64,000 bases of DNA from Sphingobacterium lumbrici (GTDB lineage Bacteria > Bacteroidota > Bacteroidia > Sphingobacteriales > Sphingobacteriaceae), in assembly GCF_006476045.1 (NCBI RefSeq), contig NZ_SRZY01000028.1, positions 186,001-250,000 of the forward strand. The letters run 5' to 3'. The translations under genes were made by a program, and so were the position numbers. Below, piece by piece: positions 41,311 through 49,757 of this stretch (the first letter of the stretch is position 1; every line of letters starts with the position of its first letter). Below the pieces are notes generated by a model. The model saw only the letters and a program-made list of their open reading frames with translations. It did no database searches and was not told where the DNA came from.

Positions 41311-42198
41311 ATGGAAGATAACGAATTCGAAGACTGGTACAATAAGGCGGATGAAAGTACACCTATTCCTGTGTTAGATAATCAGGAATATAGGAACCTG
41401 CGTCAACAGAAAATATGGAATAGCATTAGCGCACGGATTAGACCGAAAAAGCGCATCAAAGTCTGGCAGCTTATTGCGGCTTCTTTTCTTCTTGTAGGTA
41501 TAACAGCTATGTATATGGTTAATCACCTGCACACAGAATCGGCAAAGGTCGAATATGTACGCCATCAATATCAAACACAGCGTGGTGAATCAAAAGAGAT
41601 CACCTTGCCCGATGGTTCCCTGCTTTATTTATTTGCCGATAGTCGCGTAAGTCTGGATTCGGCGCACTGGGCAAGTAATCGGGAATTGCTGTTGGAAGAG
41701 GGGGAAATTTTTGTTGATGTAAAGCGGGATACGGCACATCCGTTCCGTATTCATACCGATATCCATGTTATTCGCGTGTTGGGTACTTCTTTCCGGGTGC
41801 GTAGCTACAGTAATGATGATGACCGTGAGGTTGCTGTAAAAACCGGATTGGTGGAAGTGAGCGGTATAGCGAATCAACTGGAGAAGCTGCACCTGGCAGC
41901 AGGTGAAAAACTAGTGTATCAACTGGCCTCGGGACGCTACCAAATCATGGAAGAAGATGTGAGCGATATAGATAGCAAGATCTATGGGAAATTAGTCTAT
42001 AAGCAAGAACATTTGGGACGGATTCTTCAGGACTTATCGCGGATGTATGATGTGGATATAACCTGTAAAATACCTGGTGAAGAGCAGTATACGGTTACGT
42101 TTGATCGGAAATCCCTTCAGCGTGATTTAGAAAAATTGGAAACGATAGGTGGCCTGAAATCAAGGCGTGTCAATGGTGTTATAGAAGTGTATAAATAA
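41311..42198 (+). CDS. FecR-family anti-sigma factor
   Basis: The 295-aa protein has a cytoplasmic anti-sigma region (residues 1-60), one membrane segment (WQLIAASFLLVGITAMYMV), and a periplasmic FecR domain: RGESKEITLPDGSLLYLFAD, EGEIFVDVKRD, HPFRIHTDIHVIRVLGTSFR. The C-terminal DUF4974-type region (VYKQEHLGRILQDLSRMYDV) contacts the receptor STN domain. It transmits the substrate signal to the sigma factor upstream. Confidence 0.93.
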   Translation: MEDNEFEDWYNKADESTPIPVLDNQEYRNLRQQKIWNSISARIRPKKRIKVWQLIAASFLLVGITAMYMVNHLHTESAKVEYVRHQYQTQRGESKEITLPDGSLLYLFADSRVSLDSAHWASNRELLLEEGEIFVDVKRDTAHPFRIHTDIHVIRVLGTSFRVRSYSNDDDREVAVKTGLVEVSGIANQLEKLHLAAGEKLVYQLASGRYQIMEEDVSDIDSKIYGKLVYKQEHLGRILQDLSRMYDVDITCKIPGEEQYTVTFDRKSLQRDLEKLETIGGLKSRRVNGVIEVYK

Positions 42199-42202
42199 AA
42201 AA

Positions 42203-42226
42203 ACCGTTCTGGGCCAACAGAACGGT
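42203..42226 (+). promoter_or_regulatory. Leader hairpin of the TonB receptor gene
   Basis: ACCGTTCTG and CAGAACGGT pair around a 6-nt loop, 48 bp before the receptor start codon. It matches the leader-hairpin layout of the elements at 5112 and 10312, but the sequence differs. An A-run precedes it, so on the minus strand it also resembles a terminator. Confidence 0.5.
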
Positions 42227-42273
42227 AAGATAAATTAAACATTAAATAGTTATTTAAAACCTCAATCAAAAGT

Positions 42274-45200
42274 ATGAAATTATTTTTAAAAAAAACGCTG
42301 GGATGGACCAACGGATGGTCGTTCTATGTTAAATTATTCCTGTTGTTTTTAACAGTTGTACCGGATGCCGTTGCGCAGACAGATAAAAAGATGGATATTC
42401 AGCTACAGGCTGAACCCCTTATTTCGAGTTTAGAGCGGGTAGCCAAAAGCTATGGATATACCCTGGAATTCAAGAACGGTCTTATACCGGCTAATGCAAA
42501 AGGGACTGCAAAATCGTATAAACAAACGACTTTACCCGTTATTCTAGACCAGATGCTTGAGAATTTTTCAATTGGATATAAACTAGATGGCCGTAGTGTA
42601 TTATTGTTTCAGCAGGAAAAGAATAAGAACGAAAAGCCAAATCAGCGGATTATTCAAGGGCATGTTACTGATCAAAACGGAGAGCGGCTCCCCTTTGCTA
42701 ACGTGGAAGTAATACCATTGGGGCACAACAGCATTACAAGTGCGGATGGATCTTTCCGATTTGTGGTTCCAAATGATAGACCATATAATTTGGTGGTTAG
42801 GTATATGGGGTATGAACAGTTTGCTCTGGATCTGGGAACCACCCCGGTACAAAATCCGATTACGGTGAAAATGCTTCCTTCTACGCATGAAATGACCGGA
42901 GTAGAGGTAAAAGGGATGCGAAAGGGAGAGGTAACGGCGCTAAGTGCCATGCGCGAAGCGCCTAATATGCAATATGTTCTTTCGAAGGAACAAATTGAAC
43001 GCTTTCCTGATCTCACAATTGGCGAAGCCTTACAACGTGTACCTGGTATTACTATGGCATATTCGTATGGACTGCCACAATCTGTTATCATGCGCGGTCT
43101 GGAGGCAGAAGATGGATCGGTAAGTATAAATGGCAACCGTATGCCATCTACCGAACCGCGGTATCGGGTAGTGGATCTAAACGGTATTCTGGCTTCTACG
43201 GTAGAGCGTATTGAGGTACACAAGACCTTGACACCCGATATGGAAGGAGACGGTACGGCCGGAACCGTCAATATTGTAACCAAGAACCCTCCGAGCGGAT
43301 CACGCTTTTTCGATGCCAATGTATCGGGAGGACATAATTTTATGTCTGCTAAGGAAAATTATATTGCCGGCCTAACCTGGGGACAACGGCAGAATAAATG
43401 GGGGTATGTAATGGGGGCCAATTATTCCAAAACCGGAAGAGGTGAGGATCGGATCAAGAAGTCATACGGTAGTACGTTTGGTGGCGAAGACCTGTACACC
43501 TTGTTAAAGGGTATTGAATTGGAAGCTACAGATATAGAGCGCAAAAATCTGGGTATCCAAGGGGAACTGAATTACTACCTAAATGATAACGAAAAATTCT
43601 ACCTGCGGGGAAGTTACAATGGCTACATCGACGAACAATATCAGCACAATCAAAATTTCGGTATCAAAAAGTACACAGCTATAGACCATGCGGATGATAT
43701 TATCATTGAAGGCGATGGATGGTACCGTCATCAGGAGCGGAATACGCTCATGCTGTCTACCGGAGGGAAGAAGTTTTTTGGACAATTGGGAGTCGACTAC
43801 GACATGAGTTACGCTAATGGATTCTATGAAACGGATCGAAATTACCGTAGCTTATTTGAACAGAAAAAATTAAGCGGAAATATTGATCTGAGTGACCCTC
43901 AAGCACCTCAGATTCGTTTTGATCAAGAGGATGTTTACCAGGCTGGTCTTTTTGAGCAGAAATACCTGCGGGATAGAAAAGAGAAAAGTACGGATCGGGA
44001 TCTGAACATCAGTCTAAATATGCAGCATCCTTTCCGTCTTTTTAGTGCAGACAAAGGTATATGGAAAATGGGGGGACGATACCGGAATAAATCTAACGAG
44101 CGCAACCGCTCTGAAGACGAGTACAAGTCGGTTAATAAATTAACATTGGAAGGTCTAACAACGAGTTTCAAGCGTAATGATTTTTTTCAGAATAGCTATA
44201 ATCTGGATCTTTTTCCTGATGCACTGAAATCGTACACATACCTGCAACAAAATCCGGATTTGTTTTCCTTTGACGAAGCGGGGAGTATCCGAAACTCAAT
44301 TCCCGATACCTATACGGGTGGTGAATCGCTGATGGCGGTATATAGTATGGTGAACTGGACCATTCGTAAACTTGCTGTAGTTGCGGGTGTACGCTACGAG
44401 CGCACACAAATAGACTATACGGGATCTGTACTTAAATTAGGCGTGAAAGATGTGTTTAAAGAGGATTTAGAAGTTGTTTCCACGAATCATTTTGACGGTT
44501 TTTTACCCAGTATTAATTTGAGATACGCCTTGGACCACCGCACTAATCTACGTTTTGCAATGACACGTTCCTTATCTCGTCCGGGATATTTCGATTTGGT
44601 TCCCTGGGAAGAAGCACGCGAGCAAAACGGTAATATTAAACGTGGAAACCCGAACTTAAAACAGGCTTCTGCGACTAATTTAGACTTCACGGCAGAGCAT
44701 TATCTGGAATCGGTGGGGCTAATCTCACTATCGGCTTTTCATAAGGACGTACGAGACAAGGTTTATAAAGAAAAAGTAGATCAGGTAGGTGGCGAATGGG
44801 ATGGCTGGACGATCGAAACTCCTCGAAATGGCAAGGATGCAAAGGTGTATGGAATCGAGTTGGCTTGGCAGCAGCAGTTTACCTTCTTACCGGGTTTCTT
44901 AAACGGTTTCGGAGTCTATTCAAATTATACGAGGTTATGGTCTTCTATGCGTGCGCCGAATGAAAAAAATGGAGAACGGGTAATGTTACCCGATGCGAGA
45001 CCGGGCTCGGGTAATGTGGCGATATCATACGAAAAATATGGTTTTTCGGGTCGTATAGCTGCGAATTTTTACGAACAGTTTGTGAGTTCATTAGGTGGTA
45101 CGCCTGAGCAGGACAGAATGGAAAGGGGCCGCGCGCAATTGGATTTTTCGGCCTCTCAACGATTAACCAAACACCTGTCTCTATTCTTAGGGATAAATAA

Positions 45201-45306
45201 CATGACCAATGCACCGATTTCTACCGGGTATCGTGACGGGCGGCCGGATAATGACCGAAACTACGGTACATGGGGTAATTTAGGCCTTCGGTTTTCTTCT
45301 TTTTAA
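42274..45306 (+). CDS. STN-domain TonB-dependent receptor
   Basis: The 1010-aa protein has a signal peptide (ending DAVAQ), an N-terminal STN signalling domain (residues about 35-95: ISSLERVAKSYGYTLEFKNG), a carboxypeptidase-like domain (IIQGHVTDQNGERLPFANVE), a plug (ERFPDLTIGEALQRVPGIT, VIMRGLEAEDGSVSINGNRM) and a 22-strand-type barrel ending NYGTWGNLGLRFSSF. It receives an unknown ligand and signals through FecR to the sigma factor. Its barrel resembles the TonB-Xanth-Caul group. Confidence 0.95.
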   Translation: MKLFLKKTLGWTNGWSFYVKLFLLFLTVVPDAVAQTDKKMDIQLQAEPLISSLERVAKSYGYTLEFKNGLIPANAKGTAKSYKQTTLPVILDQMLENFSIGYKLDGRSVLLFQQEKNKNEKPNQRIIQGHVTDQNGERLPFANVEVIPLGHNSITSADGSFRFVVPNDRPYNLVVRYMGYEQFALDLGTTPVQNPITVKMLPSTHEMTGVEVKGMRKGEVTALSAMREAPNMQYVLSKEQIERFPDLTIGEALQRVPGITMAYSYGLPQSVIMRGLEAEDGSVSINGNRMPSTEPRYRVVDLNGILASTVERIEVHKTLTPDMEGDGTAGTVNIVTKNPPSGSRFFDANVSGGHNFMSAKENYIAGLTWGQRQNKWGYVMGANYSKTGRGEDRIKKSYGSTFGGEDLYTLLKGIELEATDIERKNLGIQGELNYYLNDNEKFYLRGSYNGYIDEQYQHNQNFGIKKYTAIDHADDIIIEGDGWYRHQERNTLMLSTGGKKFFGQLGVDYDMSYANGFYETDRNYRSLFEQKKLSGNIDLSDPQAPQIRFDQEDVYQAGLFEQKYLRDRKEKSTDRDLNISLNMQHPFRLFSADKGIWKMGGRYRNKSNERNRSEDEYKSVNKLTLEGLTTSFKRNDFFQNSYNLDLFPDALKSYTYLQQNPDLFSFDEAGSIRNSIPDTYTGGESLMAVYSMVNWTIRKLAVVAGVRYERTQIDYTGSVLKLGVKDVFKEDLEVVSTNHFDGFLPSINLRYALDHRTNLRFAMTRSLSRPGYFDLVPWEEAREQNGNIKRGNPNLKQASATNLDFTAEHYLESVGLISLSAFHKDVRDKVYKEKVDQVGGEWDGWTIETPRNGKDAKVYGIELAWQQQFTFLPGFLNGFGVYSNYTRLWSSMRAPNEKNGERVMLPDARPGSGNVAISYEKYGFSGRIAANFYEQFVSSLGGTPEQDRMERGRAQLDFSASQRLTKHLSLFLGINNMTNAPISTGYRDGRPDNDRNYGTWGNLGLRFSSF

Positions 45307-45332
45307 TGATTAATCATCTTACAACAAAAACA

Positions 45333-46235
45333 ATGAATATATCTCATATCCTGTGTTTGACTGCACTTTTGTGCTTTGGTACATGTCAAACAAAAGCAAA
45401 AAATCAAATAGGATTGGAGTCGGTATCGGTGCTGACACCTGATTCTATTCCTTCCATCGTTCATCTTGAAGATACCGTGCTCATGGAGTCTTCGGGATTG
45501 GCATTTAGCCAATACCACAACGGTATTCTGTATACGCATGAGGATAGCAAATGTGAAAATAAGATTACCGTTTTTGACCTGCAGGGAAAAACGAAAGCCC
45601 GGATTTGGCTTAAAGGTGTCGAAAACAGAGACTGGGAGGATATTGCCGTGATCGCACATCCCTCCGGCAGCTCTTATATTTACCTTGCCGATATTGGGGA
45701 TAATGCACAAAAGTATGCTGAGGTTTATCTTTACCGTTTTGAAGAACCTAAACAGCTGGAGATAGACATGGAAGTCGAAGTAGAACGTATTTCTTTTCAG
45801 TATCCTTCGGGTCCGTTGAATGCCGAAACGCTTTTTTTTGATCCGATAGACAATGGTTTATGGATCGTAAGCAAGGAAAAGGAAAACTGTGGGCTGTACC
45901 GATTGCCTTTTGATATTACTTCTGTAGCTGCGGATACCTTACTGCTTGCAGAGAAGATGGGGACACTCCCGCTGGAAAGAGTGACAGCTGGTGATATTAG
46001 TCGGGATGGACGGTTTGTCATGCTGCGGACGAAGCCCGGTATCTATTTGTGGGAACGAAAAGCGAAAGAATCTTTACCGATGCTTATGTCGCAACAGCCT
46101 ACGTTGATTAAACATCGTCCCGAACATCAAAGTGAAGGGATCGCAATAGCACCGGACGGATCTGGATTTGTGACGAGTACGGAAATACAGAAAAAGAGCG
46201 GGCTTAAACCTTATATCAGTATTTACAGATGGTAG
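45333..46235 (+). CDS. Surface or periplasmic beta-propeller lipoprotein (phytase/esterase-like)
   Basis: The ATG at 45333 (MNISHILCLTALLCFGTC) gives 300 aa with a lipobox ending at Cys 18; an earlier ATG at 45306 overlaps the receptor stop by 1 bp. Blade-like repeats are visible: ESSGLAFSQYHNGILYTHED, NRDWEDIAVIAHPSGSSYIY, LNAETLFFDPIDNGLWIVSK, and HQSEGIAIAPDGSGFVTSTE. The Glu-Asp-rich blade loops resemble beta-propeller phytases or SdiA-regulated-type proteins. It probably handles the ligand of the TonB receptor in the same operon. Confidence 0.75.
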   Translation: MNISHILCLTALLCFGTCQTKAKNQIGLESVSVLTPDSIPSIVHLEDTVLMESSGLAFSQYHNGILYTHEDSKCENKITVFDLQGKTKARIWLKGVENRDWEDIAVIAHPSGSSYIYLADIGDNAQKYAEVYLYRFEEPKQLEIDMEVEVERISFQYPSGPLNAETLFFDPIDNGLWIVSKEKENCGLYRLPFDITSVAADTLLLAEKMGTLPLERVTAGDISRDGRFVMLRTKPGIYLWERKAKESLPMLMSQQPTLIKHRPEHQSEGIAIAPDGSGFVTSTEIQKKSGLKPYISIYRW

Positions 46236-46256
46236 TATAGTATAGCAGCATAGAAG

Positions 46257-46309
46257 AAAGCCTCCTTTTATTGTTATGGAATATCACGACAGTTGAAAGG
46301 GGGCTTTTT
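46257..46309. terminator. Intrinsic terminator after the propeller gene
   Basis: AAAGCCTCCTTT and AAAGGGGGCTTT pair (one G-T pair) around a 27-nt loop, followed by a T-run. On the minus strand it could also end the nrdG transcript. Confidence 0.75.
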
Positions 46310-46364
46310 GTTGTTTGCCATCGCTGACTTTTGGTAACAAGAAGTTGGATAATCGTAAAATAGT

Positions 46365-47045
46365 TTAGGATCTGCGGAAGACAACCTCTATCTGCGCTGT
46401 CGAAAAGAGAGAGGAATCGGTGATTGGTACGGAAAAGGGTAGTGGAGAAAGGGTGGTTACATGGTTTACATAATGCTGTACATAATATGTTCCATGATAG
46501 GCATGTGCTGATAAGTAACTGACCATTTCATGCAGCTCAGTGGTGCTGATGAGGTCACGATGCCATGTAGTACGTACTTCAAAGTTGATGCGAGATTCCT
46601 GAAGAAGATGCAGGCTTTTTTCAAAGTCGGCGTGCAGATGAGAACGTGTAATGCCGGCATAGGATTTTGCAAGGGCTTTAAAATCCAATGCAACATAGTC
46701 TACATATCCTTGATGGATTAGTGCTTCCAGTACGTTTGGCCGGGAGCCATTGGTGTCGATTTTTACCAGAAACCCCATTTCTTTTGCGGCACGTACCATC
46801 TCCGGAAAACCGGAGTGTAAGGTGCATTCGCCGCCACTGAATACAACACCGTTTAACAGATGTTTTCGTGATGCTAAGAATTGCAATGTGTCTTCAATGG
46901 TCAGCGTTCCTTTGCCCAATACAATCTCCGGATTGTAACAGTATAAACAACGCATATTGCAGCCCGCAAACCAAAGGATGCAGGCTGTGTGATCGGGGTA
47001 GTCGAGTAGTGTAAAAGGGGTAATGCTATAAATCGGTTTTTGCAT
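46365..47045 (-). CDS. nrdG: Anaerobic ribonucleotide reductase activating protein (radical SAM)
   Basis: The ATG at 47045 gives 226 aa (MQKPIYSITPFTLLDYPDHT); the frame is open to 47093. The radical-SAM cluster motif is CNMRCLYC (CxxxCxxC, about residues 28-35), and the SAM motif VVFSGGECTLH follows. It installs the glycyl radical on NrdD. Its start overlaps the 59-aa ORF that carries that Gly by 20 bp. Confidence 0.9.
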   Translation of the reverse strand: MQKPIYSITPFTLLDYPDHTACILWFAGCNMRCLYCYNPEIVLGKGTLTIEDTLQFLASRKHLLNGVVFSGGECTLHSGFPEMVRAAKEMGFLVKIDTNGSRPNVLEALIHQGYVDYVALDFKALAKSYAGITRSHLHADFEKSLHLLQESRINFEVRTTWHRDLISTTELHEMVSYLSAHAYHGTYYVQHYVNHVTTLSPLPFSVPITDSSLFSTAQIEVVFRRS

Positions 47046-47205
47046 GGAACTCCCTAAAATGTGTACGCTGCTGATGTTCGCCTTTTTTTCCAATGTTGAA
47101 ACTTTCTACTGGTCGGTGATAACCCATGACCCGTGTGTAGACAAGACATTTACTCCGTTTATCCTCATGCTGTGCGAGGATTTTCTCATGTTGTTGTATG
47201 TTCAT
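47026..47205 (-). CDS. Separate 59-aa glycyl-radical domain of NrdD
   Basis: The ATG at 47205 opens a 59-codon frame in the +1 frame relative to the end of nrdD (overlap 20 bp), and it overlaps nrdG by 20 bp. It contains CLVYTRVMGYHRPVESFNIG, then KKGEHQQRTHF. RVMGY matches the glycyl-radical site (RVxGY) of class III ribonucleotide reductases, which normally ends NrdD itself. The 706-aa NrdD here stops before that motif. Translation by coupling or by frameshift is possible; it is probably required for activity. Confidence 0.7.
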   Translation of the reverse strand: MNIQQHEKILAQHEDKRSKCLVYTRVMGYHRPVESFNIGKKGEHQQRTHFREFHAKTDL

Positions 47206-49306
47206 GGTGTAAAGTATTTAATTGATGATTATTTAAAATAAGATTGTCGCATTTCGGACAGTATTCATGCTCGCCATTGAGATAGCCGTGTGTCGGACAG
47301 ATACTGAAAACGGGTGTGATGGTGATATAAGGTAATTTGAAGTTGCGGATAATGGTCTGTACAAAACTGAGACAGGCTGTGGGGGAGCTAATACGCTCGC
47401 TCATATAGAGATGAAGTACAGTTCCTCCGGTATATTTGCATTGGAGTTCATCCTGTAGGAGTAAGGCTTCGAATGGATCAGCGGTATAATCTACGGGAAT
47501 TTGCGAACTGTTGGTATAATAGATATTAGGATATGTTCCGGCCTGTAGGATCTCAGGAAAGCGTTTGAAGTCTTCTTTTGCGAAACGATAAGTGGTGCCT
47601 TCAGCAGGCGTAGCTTCGAGGTTGTAGAGGTTGCCGGTTTCTTCCTGAAATTCCTGCATACGGATGCGGATATGATTTAATATGCGCTTGGCAAAGGCAA
47701 TACCTATCAGGGATGCGATATCCTGTTGATTTTGTGAAAAGTTGCGGATCATCTCGTTCATACCGTTCACGCCAATGGTAGAGAAATGATTGCGAAAGTG
47801 GGATAGATACCGTTTTGTATAGGGATATAATCCTCTGTCGTAGAGTTCCTGTATACAGGATCTTTTTTTTTCGAGTGTAGATTTGGCAATCAGCAGCAGT
47901 TCATCCAGACGTTGATAGAGTTTTTCCTCTTCTCCGGCAAAGAGATAACCCAATCGGGCCATATTGATCGTCACGACACCAATACTTCCCGTCATCTCGG
48001 CGCTACCAAAAAGACCGTTACCTCGCTTAAGGAGCTCCCGCAGGTCGAGCTGAAGGCGGCAGCACATACTCCGCACCGCGTTGGGCTTATAGGCTTCGGG
48101 ATTTTCGATCTTGTTGCCCAGATCATCGATAAGATACTGGCTGCCTATGAAATTCTGGAAATAGGAGGAACCTATTTTTGCCGTATTTTCAAACAGCAGT
48201 TTGGCATTCTCACTGTGCCAGTCAAAATCTTCGGTGATATTGACCGTGGGTATAGGAAAGGTAAATGGCTGTCCATACGCATCACCTTCTGTCATGATCG
48301 TATAGTACGCTTTGTTAATCATGTCCATTTCCTTTTTGAAATGTTTGTAACATAGATCCGTTGGATGCGTAACACCTTTTTCCTGAATAAGGTTTAGGAG
48401 ATAAGTATCGGTAACCCCGGAAAAGAGGTGAACATCGCCGCGTGTAGGAATCTGATCCCGGAGATCCTCGGGTACGGTCCAATCGAGTGTAATATTGGTG
48501 AAGGGGGATTGTCCCCAGCGTGCGGGTACATTGAGGTTATAGACGAAGCTGCGGATGGCTTTGTACACCTCTTTGTATGTTAGTTGGTCAAGAAAAACAT
48601 AGGGCGCGAGGTAGGTATCGAACGAACTGAACGCCTGCGCTCCAGCCCACTCGCTTTGCAGGATGCCAAGGAAATTAGCCATTTGACCAAGTGCTTCTCT
48701 GAAATGTGCGGGAGGGCGGCTTTCGACCCGCCCCCTGACACCGTTGAAACCTTCGTTGAGCAGTACCCGTAAACTCCAGCCTGCACAGTAACCTGTAAGG
48801 CAGTCCAGATCGTGAATATGGATATCCCCATTCCGATGTAAGGCTCCCTCTTCTGGGCTATAGACTGCATCTAACCAATAGTTCGCAATAATCTTGCCTG
48901 CTGTATTATTCACTAATCCGGCATTGGAATAGGATGTATTGGCATTGGCATTGATTCGCCAATCGGTTTGTTGTACATATTCCGAAATGGTCTGTGTGCT
49001 ATCTACGTACGTGGTGTAGGGATTGAAAATCTCGGAATGATCCCGTTGCATCTTACGGGTATGTCGGTATAGCATGAAAGATCGCATGGCATCATAATGT
49101 CCGCGTTGGTAGAGTGTATGTTCAATCAGGTTTTGGATATCCTCCACGGCCCAGCTTTGTGCGGCTTGTAACTGCTCCATGACTTGATTGAATACGGCAT
49201 CGTCTGGCTGCTGTGATACACTGATGAAGCATTTTGCGATCGCATCTTGTATTTTATAGGCTTGGAAAGGTTTGGATATGCCGTTTCTTTTGATAACTTG
49301 TTTCAT
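47186..49306 (-). CDS. nrdD: Anaerobic ribonucleoside-triphosphate reductase, main part
   Basis: The 706-aa protein has an N-terminal ATP-cone (MKQVIKRNGISKPFQAYKIQ, residues 1-95), the class III core (HIHDLDCLTGYCAGWSL, GLFGSAEMTGSIGVVTINMA), and a C-terminal zinc site (CPTHGYLNGEHEYCPKC). It ends LHHEHTTT, about 14 residues after the zinc site. The glycyl-radical motif that should follow is in the separate ORF 47026-47205. It makes deoxynucleotides without oxygen. A promoter and leader hairpin lie upstream. Confidence 0.92.
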   Translation of the reverse strand: MKQVIKRNGISKPFQAYKIQDAIAKCFISVSQQPDDAVFNQVMEQLQAAQSWAVEDIQNLIEHTLYQRGHYDAMRSFMLYRHTRKMQRDHSEIFNPYTTYVDSTQTISEYVQQTDWRINANANTSYSNAGLVNNTAGKIIANYWLDAVYSPEEGALHRNGDIHIHDLDCLTGYCAGWSLRVLLNEGFNGVRGRVESRPPAHFREALGQMANFLGILQSEWAGAQAFSSFDTYLAPYVFLDQLTYKEVYKAIRSFVYNLNVPARWGQSPFTNITLDWTVPEDLRDQIPTRGDVHLFSGVTDTYLLNLIQEKGVTHPTDLCYKHFKKEMDMINKAYYTIMTEGDAYGQPFTFPIPTVNITEDFDWHSENAKLLFENTAKIGSSYFQNFIGSQYLIDDLGNKIENPEAYKPNAVRSMCCRLQLDLRELLKRGNGLFGSAEMTGSIGVVTINMARLGYLFAGEEEKLYQRLDELLLIAKSTLEKKRSCIQELYDRGLYPYTKRYLSHFRNHFSTIGVNGMNEMIRNFSQNQQDIASLIGIAFAKRILNHIRIRMQEFQEETGNLYNLEATPAEGTTYRFAKEDFKRFPEILQAGTYPNIYYTNSSQIPVDYTADPFEALLLQDELQCKYTGGTVLHLYMSERISSPTACLSFVQTIIRNFKLPYITITPVFSICPTHGYLNGEHEYCPKCDNLILNNHQLNTLHHEHTTT

Positions 49307-49327
49307 ATCGTTTGGTGAAATGTGTCT

Positions 49328-49372
49328 AAAAAAGCCATGATAGCGATATTGTATGGCTGTTGAACAAAGCTA
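49328..49372 (-). promoter_or_regulatory. nrdD promoter and leader hairpin
   Basis: TAGCTTTG (minus strand, 49372-49365) matches the -7 consensus. Within the roughly 60-nt leader, AGCCAT and ATGGCT (49358-49353 and 49338-49333) form a stem followed by TTTTT (49332-49328), like an intrinsic terminator. It lies 22 bp before the start codon, so attenuation is possible. Confidence 0.5.
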
Positions 49373-49427
49373 ACCTTTATGTGTCCGCAATTTTATGACT
49401 GTAAACATAAAAAAGGGTGATTTTCCT

Positions 49428-49757
49428 TTAATCTAAACCAAGCTGTTGTTTGCCGGCCTCGGTGATCATGTCGTAGTTCCATTCGGGATCCCATACGATG
49501 TTGATATCGATCTTGTGATCGGGAAAGGCCGTTGTCATGGCGTGCACGACACCTTGTTTTATAGCGTCGCCCAACGGACAATGTGGTGTTGAGAATGTCA
49601 TGTCGATGCGGATGATCGCTGTTGATGAAAAATCAACAGCATATACTAATCCCAGATCGATGATATTGACGCCCAATTCGGGGTCGATTACCTGCATCAA
49701 CGCGACTTGTGCTTTTAGTTGCTCTTTGGCATAGGGATCATTAAGTGTGATGTTCAT
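49428..49757 (-). CDS. DUF59 (MIP18/PaaD-like) metal-sulfur cluster assembly protein
   Basis: The 109-aa protein starts MNITLNDPYAKEQLKAQVAL and contains the DUF59 motif VIDPELGVNIIDLGLVYAV and MTFSTPHCPLGDAI with the reactive Cys (TPHCP). The family assists iron-sulfur cluster assembly. It overlaps the membrane protein gene upstream by 17 bp, at the end of the nitrosative-stress/N2O gene series. It could support cluster maturation or repair. Confidence 0.85.
   Translation of the reverse strand: MNITLNDPYAKEQLKAQVALMQVIDPELGVNIIDLGLVYAVDFSSTAIIRIDMTFSTPHCPLGDAIKQGVVHAMTTAFPDHKIDINIVWDPEWNYDMITEAGKQQLGLD

Noticed and set aside
47044..47241. Plus-strand 65-codon frame between nrdG and nrdD
   Set aside because: The minus-strand frame here carries the RVMGY motif and explains the conservation.
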